In this document: positions 24,690-28,172 of the stretch, piece after piece
Position numbering within the stretch: the first letter of the stretch is position 1
Layout of the letters: every line of letters begins with the position of its first letter
Assembly: GCA_030833025.1 (NCBI GenBank)
Contig: JAURHZ010000004.1
Location: 1 to 28,172, forward strand
From: Armatimonadota bacterium
Lineage (GTDB): Bacteria; Armatimonadota; Armatimonadia; Armatimonadales; Armatimonadaceae
DNA length: 28,172 nt
Direction: 5' to 3'
Made by a program: the position numbers and the translations under genes
The notes under the pieces: model-generated
What the model saw: only the letters and a program-made list of their open reading frames with translations
Told to the model about the DNA's origin: nothing
Databases searched by the model: none

Positions 24690-25166
24690 ATGAAAATAGA
24701 CTGTGATGATCCGGTAAGTGATGAGGATGCGGCCAAGATCAGTGACCGCGTTGTTTTGCTTACACACAGATTTAGTCGAACGGAATCAGCGGAAGTATCC
24801 GTACGAAAGAAAAACAACTGGTTTAAGGCCGAGCTTGTCATCGTCGCAGATGGAATGACCGTTAGATCAGAAAAACTTGGCTCGACAATCATAGAGGCGG
24901 CACTCATGGCCGCTGATTATCTAGAGTCTCAAATAGCCAAATATCAGGCGCCAATACCTCCAGAACGAAACAAAGATGAATTGGTGGTGCGAGAAAAGCA
25001 CTTTTCAATTCGTCGCCTGGAGATAAACAAAGTTGTCTCGGAGATGGAACTGTCAGGGCATGACTTTTTTCTTTTTCAGGACATCGACTCAGGAGAAGTC
25101 AGACTCCTGTATCGTCGTGCGGATGGCAAGTACGGATTACTTGTTCCGCACGCAAATGACATTTAG
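24690..25166 (+). CDS. hpf: Ribosome hibernation promoting factor, compact long form
   Basis: The protein has 158 residues. The C-terminal domain is unmistakable (VREKHFSIRRLEINKVVSEM, then ELSGHDFFLFQDIDSGEV and LLYRRADGKYGLL). It is the dimerisation domain of long HPF that joins two 70S ribosomes into 100S dimers. The N-terminal domain, which occupies the decoding centre, is present but shortened. Its first helix region is reduced, and the linker after AKYQAPIPPERNKD is only about 15 residues. Typical long HPF has 180-200 residues. It starts immediately after the ispDF stop, so it is translated with it, and precedes the PFK gene by 12 bases. Confidence 0.88.
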   Translation: MKIDCDDPVSDEDAAKISDRVVLLTHRFSRTESAEVSVRKKNNWFKAELVIVADGMTVRSEKLGSTIIEAALMAADYLESQIAKYQAPIPPERNKDELVVREKHFSIRRLEINKVVSEMELSGHDFFLFQDIDSGEVRLLYRRADGKYGLLVPHANDI

Positions 25167-25178
25167 TGGAGGGTTGAA

Positions 25179-26204
25179 ATGAAAGTTGGAATTTTGACGG
25201 GTGGTGGAGATTGTCCAGGATTAAATCCTGCAATCCGTGGAGTTGTCTACCGCGGACTTGATTTAGGTTTCGAATTTGTCGGAATCCAAGAAGGCTGGAA
25301 GGGATTAGTTAAGGCTAACTACGAGCCCTTGGGTTTGACGGACGTAGAAGAAATCATCTATCAGGGGGGAACAATGCTTGGGTCGTCAAGAACCAACCCA
25401 TTTAAGAACCCGGATGATCTAAACGCTGTTCTGTCTAATATTAAAGCAGCTAAATTTGATGCAATTGTTGCCTGTGGTGGCGAAGACACGCTCGGTGTTG
25501 CTGCAAAGCTTTACTCCCAACATGGTGTTCCGACTGTCGGCGTTCCTAAGACAATGGATAACGACCTCAGCTGTACAGACTTCACGTTTGGTTTTGATAC
25601 CGCTGCAGGTGTCGGACTTGACGCTATCGATCGTCTAAGGGACACAGCTCGTTCACACAGACGCGTTATCGTGCTTGAGGTTATGGGACGACATGCAGGC
25701 TGGGTCGCTTGGTATGTCGGAATGGCTGGAGGCGCAGATTGGGTCACGCTTCCCGAAGAGCCTCTCGATGTAGAAGCGATGTGTGCTCACTTGAGCAGTG
25801 TTCGTGCACGTGGCAAGAAATACGCGCTCGTAGTGGCATCGGAAGGAACTGAAATCCCGATGGGAGATTCCGAGGCAGTTGTAGACTCGTTTGGTCACGT
25901 AAATCTATCGAATCGAAACGTTGGTGAGTACTTGGCCAACGAAATTGAGCAAAGAACTGGGTGGGAGAGCCGCCACGCAGTAGTGGGCCACGTTCATCGC
26001 GGTGGAGCTCCAACGCTCTTCGACCGTGTTCTTGGAATGCGCGTCGGAATGAAGGCGGCTGACTTGGTTCACAATCGTGAATTCGGAAAGATGGCAGCCC
26101 TAGTTGGGACGAATGTTGTGGGTGTTGATATTGTTGAGGCTACCTCGGTCCTGAAGACTGTACCAGCAGACCTGTTGGAACTCATCAAGTCCACACGAAA
26201 GTAA
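25179..26204 (+). CDS. Pyrophosphate-type (mixed-substrate) 6-phosphofructokinase
   Basis: The protein has 341 residues with all PFK core motifs: GGGDCPGLNPAIRG, GGTMLGSSRTNP, GGEDT (residues 100-104), PKTMDNDL (Lys124), GVGLDAIDRLRDTARSHRR and EVMGRHAGWVA. ATP-type enzymes have Gly at the second position after GG and a Gly at 124. Asp103 and Lys124 here are the residues known to favour pyrophosphate over ATP, as in the Amycolatopsis-type group. It interconverts fructose 6-phosphate and fructose 1,6-bisphosphate. GGAGGG eight bases before the ATG is the strongest ribosome binding site on the plus strand, so high expression is likely. Confidence 0.93.
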   Translation: MKVGILTGGGDCPGLNPAIRGVVYRGLDLGFEFVGIQEGWKGLVKANYEPLGLTDVEEIIYQGGTMLGSSRTNPFKNPDDLNAVLSNIKAAKFDAIVACGGEDTLGVAAKLYSQHGVPTVGVPKTMDNDLSCTDFTFGFDTAAGVGLDAIDRLRDTARSHRRVIVLEVMGRHAGWVAWYVGMAGGADWVTLPEEPLDVEAMCAHLSSVRARGKKYALVVASEGTEIPMGDSEAVVDSFGHVNLSNRNVGEYLANEIEQRTGWESRHAVVGHVHRGGAPTLFDRVLGMRVGMKAADLVHNREFGKMAALVGTNVVGVDIVEATSVLKTVPADLLELIKSTRK

Positions 26205-26220
26205 CTGCTTTCGCTCTGGT

Positions 26221-26296
26221 TGATCTATGTTAACAATCTTTGTTTTGGCACCGTTTGGTCATCACCGGCTTTTGTTGATGTAGATCAGTAAAGATT
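26221..26296 (+). other. Interleaved inverted repeats between the PFK stop and its terminator
   Basis: The gap 26205-26494 has no gene. In its first part TGATCTA (26221-26227) matches TAGATCA (26281-26287), and AATCTTT (26235-26241) matches AAAGATT (26290-26296). The order A-B-A'-B' is that of a pseudoknot. It sits directly before a strong terminator, so the 3' end of the PFK mRNA could be a structured element or a small RNA. Seven-base matches can arise by chance, so confidence is low. Confidence 0.25.
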
Positions 26297-26298
26297 AG

Positions 26299-26341
26299 GA
26301 AAAGGGGATGTGGCATGTCAACCATGCTGCATCCCCTTTTT
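26299..26341 (+). terminator. Intrinsic terminator of the PFK operon
   Basis: AAAGGGGATGTGGCATG pairs with CATGCTGCATCCCCTTT over 17 positions (two G-T pairs) around the loop TCAAC, followed by T. It ends the plus-strand transcript about 100 bases after the PFK stop. On the minus strand it has CCTTTTCC after the stem, so it may act weakly in both directions. Confidence 0.85.
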
Positions 26342-26405
26342 GACTTAGCAAGGACTCGGAAAATGGAAGGATTACTAACGGCCTCAGATGACGAGCCATT
26401 GCGTT

Positions 26406-26417
26406 TCAGATATCTGT
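26406..26417. repeat. 12-base palindromic repeat, second copy
   Basis: TCAGATATCTGT, with perfect palindrome core CAGATATCTG, occurs here between two facing terminators and again at 15496-15507 upstream of the sugar isomerase gene. It could be a protein-binding site; it could also be chance. Confidence 0.3.
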
Positions 26418-26434
26418 AGTTATGTCGAATAAGC

Positions 26435-26473
26435 AAAAAAGGGATGTTGCATCTCATCGATGCAACATCCCTT
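26435..26473 (-). terminator. Intrinsic terminator of the rpsF-ssb-rpsR operon
   Basis: A perfect 14-pair stem (26439-26452 with 26460-26473, loop of seven) reads on the minus strand as AAGGGATGTTGCAT to ATGCAACATCCC and is followed by TTTTTT. It lies 22 bases after the rpsR stop codon. Confidence 0.92.
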
Positions 26474-26494
26474 ATGCTAACCTGCTAGAACTAA

Positions 26495-26749
26495 CTAATG
26501 GTTATCAGCTACGTATGGCAAGAGCGCGATCTCACGTGCACGCTTGATTGCCTGTGACAACATACGCTGATACTTAGCGCTGGTTCCGGTGGTACGACGT
26601 GGAAGAATCTTGCCACGGTCGGTGATAAAGCGGCGCAAAAGCTGAATGTTCTTGTAGTCAATAAATTCGATCTTATTGACGGTAAAGAAACAAACCTTGC
26701 GCTTTGGCTTCTTAAACTTTCGATTTTTTGCTGGTCTCATTGCTGACAT
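26495..26749 (-). CDS. rpsR: 30S ribosomal protein S18
   Basis: The protein has 84 residues: a basic N-terminus (RPAKNRKFKKPKRKVCFFTVN), then IEFIDYKNIQLLRRFITDRGKI and LPRRTTGTSAKYQRMLSQAI, the S18 signature, then KRAREIALLPYV. It binds S6 and helix 22-23 of 16S rRNA on the platform of the small subunit. GAGG lies seven bases before the ATG. It is the last gene of the rpsF-ssb-rpsR operon, closed by the terminator just downstream. rplI, often next in other bacteria, is not here. Confidence 0.98.
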   Translation of the reverse strand: MSAMRPAKNRKFKKPKRKVCFFTVNKIEFIDYKNIQLLRRFITDRGKILPRRTTGTSAKYQRMLSQAIKRAREIALLPYVADNH

Positions 26750-26767
26750 AGTAACCTCACAATCCGT

Positions 26768-27235
26768 CTACTCTGCAAACGGATCACTTATATCGTCTTC
26801 ATCAAAACCCGATGATGTTGGCATATTGACCGGAGGGCGCTGTGAATATCCACTCGATGGTTGTCGTTCTTGCGAATAACCTCCATCTCCAGAATCACTG
26901 CTTTCACGAGCCTTGTCCAAAGGGCGAATGTTATCACAAACAACCTTTGCAGCCTTGCGACGAGTTCCGTCTTGAGCTTGGTATTCATCGATCTGAAGCT
27001 TACCTTCGACAGCAATCAAGCGACCTTTACCAAGATACTTCCCGGCAAATTCCGCTGATTGACGCCAAGCAGTCAAATCAATGAAGTCTGTTTGTTTTTC
27101 CTGACCCTGTGCACGTGACTCGGTAGATTGCGGCCTGTCAACGGCAATACGCAAACTAGCAACAGGTACACCATTTGGTGTGTAGCGAACTTCAGGATCG
27201 GCAGTTAAGCGGCCAATCAATATCACACGGTTCAA
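26768..27235 (-). CDS. ssb: Single-stranded DNA-binding protein
   Basis: The protein has 155 residues. The N-terminal OB fold (MNRVILIGRLTADPEVRYTP, FIDLTAWRQSAEFAGKYLGKG, VEGKLQIDEYQAQDG) covers about residues 1-105. A polar, Gly/Ser/Gln-rich linker and an acidic tip follow. The tip is DEDDISDPFAE, whereas most bacterial SSBs end exactly in Pro-Phe. The two extra residues could affect docking of partner proteins. The start is TTG 27235-27233 with GGGAG about ten bases upstream. Its place between rpsF and rpsR is the classic arrangement. Confidence 0.97.
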   Translation of the reverse strand: MNRVILIGRLTADPEVRYTPNGVPVASLRIAVDRPQSTESRAQGQEKQTDFIDLTAWRQSAEFAGKYLGKGRLIAVEGKLQIDEYQAQDGTRRKAAKVVCDNIRPLDKARESSDSGDGGYSQERQPSSGYSQRPPVNMPTSSGFDEDDISDPFAE

Positions 27236-27308
27236 ATTTCTTTGTCTCCCAAGTTGATTGATGCATCAGAAATGCAGTGTTGGCTACTGAACAGCACGAT
27301 TGAAGACA

Positions 27309-27764
27309 CTATGCTTCTTCGCTGGTTGCCTCAGCTGGTTCAGAAACAACTGGTGCTTCTACAACCGCAGGCTCGACAACAACCGCTTCTGCCACACTCG
27401 CTGCACGGGCTGCTGCCTCACGCTCACGACGCTCAGCTTCTGCTGCACGTGCACGTGATGGACGAACATCTGCCCGAGGATCCTGACGGATAATCATACT
27501 TCGAAGAATCTCATCTGCGATTCCGAAAATACGATCCAACTCGTTCTTTGCAGCAGCGGATGCGATGAAGTTCACGAGAATGAAACGACCCGTCTCACGT
27601 CCCTTCACTTCATAAGCGAGCTTACGAGGCTCCCATACATCCACATCAACAATCTCACCACCGTTCTTCGTGATGACACCGGTGAACTTTTCGACGACAG
27701 CTTTGATTTGCTCGTCAACAAGTCCGGAATCAACCAAGAACATTGCTTCGTATGATACGTTCAT
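27309..27764 (-). CDS. rpsF: 30S ribosomal protein S6
   Basis: The protein has 151 residues. The first ~100 are normal S6 (YEAMFLVDSGL, the EPRKLAYEVKGRETGRFILV segment, IFGIADEILRSMIIRQD). After that comes an unusual tail of about 50 residues: first charged and Arg/Glu-rich, then Ala/Val/Glu-rich and acidic. S6 pairs with S18 on the small subunit platform, and the S6:S18 complex represses its own operon in many bacteria. The ATG is preceded by GGGAGGG. The leader upstream can fold and mask this site. Confidence 0.97.
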   Translation of the reverse strand: MNVSYEAMFLVDSGLVDEQIKAVVEKFTGVITKNGGEIVDVDVWEPRKLAYEVKGRETGRFILVNFIASAAAKNELDRIFGIADEILRSMIIRQDPRADVRPSRARAAEAERREREAAARAASVAEAVVVEPAVVEAPVVSEPAEATSEEA

Positions 27765-27767
27765 ACA

Positions 27768-27834
27768 CCCTCCCTATGGTCTGTCGCGGCTCACTGGTAT
27801 CCAGTGAGCAGGGAGCGGCATTGCGTTGAATGCC
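27768..27834 (-). promoter_or_regulatory. rpsF leader, possible S6:S18 autoregulatory structure
   Basis: Read on the minus strand, the leader holds a small hairpin (GGCATT with AATGCC, 27834-27817). Next comes CTCCCT (27815-27810), then a perfect 9-pair hairpin GCTCACTGG/CCAGTGAGC (27809-27789) followed by CCG (27789-27787). Last is AGGGAGGG (27775-27768), the rpsF ribosome binding site. CTCCCT can pair with AGGGAG and would hide the site. A hairpin next to CCG in an rpsF leader is the known hallmark of S6:S18 binding RNAs. The fit to that motif was judged by eye. Confidence 0.55.
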
Positions 27835-27852
27835 ACTTCTAACAACCCGGCG

Positions 27853-27861
27853 ATTGTAGCA
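27853..27861 (-). promoter_or_regulatory. Extended -10 promoter of rpsF
   Basis: On the minus strand TGCTACAAT has the TGN extension followed by a TACAAT box. Transcription would start about 80 bases before the rpsF ATG, so the leader hairpins would be transcribed. A -35 box at the right distance is weak, which is usual for extended -10 promoters. Confidence 0.5.
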
Positions 27862-27935
27862 TATTGTCGACTCTGGTGCTATCCAAAAACAAACACATCT
27901 ACTAATCGTACGAGAACGGTCATTTATTACAAAAT

Positions 27936-28172
27936 CTAGCGCAAATGATCGAATAAAATCGTAGACAAATATCGCTCAGCATTGGATGGAACAATCGCGA
28001 GGATCCGCTTTCCTTTATTTTCTGGTCTACGAGCAATCTCAATTGCAGCACAGATTGCGGCGCCGGAACTTATTCCAACAGCAAGCCCTTCTTGTTGCAT
28101 TGCTTCTCTGGCTGTCTCTACAGCAGACTCATTGCTTACAGTAATAACCTCGTCTATCAACCCTGTATTCAA
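27936..28172 (-). CDS. cysK: Cysteine synthase (O-acetylserine sulfhydrylase), C-terminal part
   Basis: The frame runs off the right edge, so the N-terminal part with the PLP lysine is missing; 79 residues remain. The pieces VGISSGAAICAAIEIARRPE, then KGKRILAIVPSNAERYLST and the end ILFDHLR match the C-terminal end of CysK/CysM, including the glycine/serine turn near the cofactor phosphate. The enzyme makes cysteine from O-acetylserine and sulfide. CysK is more likely than CysM or cystathionine beta-synthase, but the fragment does not settle this. The 27765-27935 gap after it contains the rpsF promoter. Confidence 0.88.
   Translation of the reverse strand: MNTGLIDEVITVSNESAVETAREAMQQEGLAVGISSGAAICAAIEIARRPENKGKRILAIVPSNAERYLSTILFDHLR

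Noticed and set aside
24395..24907. A 170-codon open frame on the minus strand opposite ispDF and hpf
   Set aside because: It lies antisense to two well-recognised genes, has low-complexity Ser/Thr/Ile-rich wording and no recognisable domain; it is a reading-frame shadow.
26205..26494. Possible replication origin or attachment site
   Set aside because: No DnaA boxes, AT-rich repeats or integrase gene; the gap is explained mainly by two terminators.
1..28172. CRISPR arrays, insertion sequences, prophage or toxin-antitoxin modules
   Set aside because: No regularly spaced repeats, transposase motifs, terminal inverted repeats or paired small toxin-like genes were seen. The PIN domain at 22430 is membrane-linked with a TRAM domain and not a VapC-type toxin.

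Overview
The window comes from a bacterial chromosome with dense coding, balanced base composition (GC near one half by eye), many 1-8 base gene overlaps and frequent GTG or TTG starts. It is housekeeping-rich: I see no mobile element, CRISPR array, tRNA or rRNA. The mix of genes is a Firmicutes-style alaS-ruvX-mltG block, a YacL-type PIN/TRAM gene beside a fused ispDF, a pyrophosphate-type phosphofructokinase and a large secreted glycosidase-like protein. This suggests a deep Terrabacteria lineage, possibly Armatimonadota. That placement is inference from gene content only.

Layout. (1) 1-5155, + strand: the alaS 3' end, a polytopic membrane protein, ruvX, mltG, a YqeG-type HAD phosphatase, a GNAT acetyltransferase and a class V aminotransferase. 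They overlap or nearly touch, so they probably form one transcription unit. (2) 5156-11549, - strand: trmFO, a 73-residue membrane protein, folC and mfd. (3) 11628-15449, + strand: galactokinase, gamma-glutamyltransferase and a glycosyltransferase-like protein resembling the N-terminal half of plant L-arabinokinase. (4) 15657-16658: a free-standing sugar isomerase/epimerase gene with its own leader and a strong terminator. (5) 16791-18658: a short RecQ helicase and an unrecognised helical protein, meeting tail-to-tail a NodB deacetylase (18655-19509, - strand). (6) 19553-26204, + strand: the secreted glycosidase-like protein, atpC without other ATP synthase genes, PIN/TRAM, ispDF, a compact ribosome hibernation factor and PPi-type PFK. 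(7) 26435-28172, - strand: the rpsF-ssb-rpsR operon with its terminator and a possible S6:S18-controlled leader, and the 3' part of a cysteine synthase gene.

Working together: the first block joins translation (alaS), RNA/DNA maturation (ruvX) and envelope growth (mltG). The second joins folate chemistry (folC, folate-dependent trmFO) with transcription-coupled repair. The third looks like sugar salvage or activation. The ispDF-hpf-pfk block joins isoprenoid synthesis, ribosome dormancy and glycolysis.

Most useful observations: three genes (trmFO, galK, the glycosidase-like gene) have a TANNNT -10 element exactly 6 bases before the ATG, suggesting leaderless mRNAs. The galK/glycosyltransferase pair mirrors the two halves of plant ARA1. 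The rpsF leader can fold to mask its own ribosome binding site next to a CCG. A 12-base palindromic sequence is repeated in two intergenic gaps. Two convergent gene pairs have no spacer at all.
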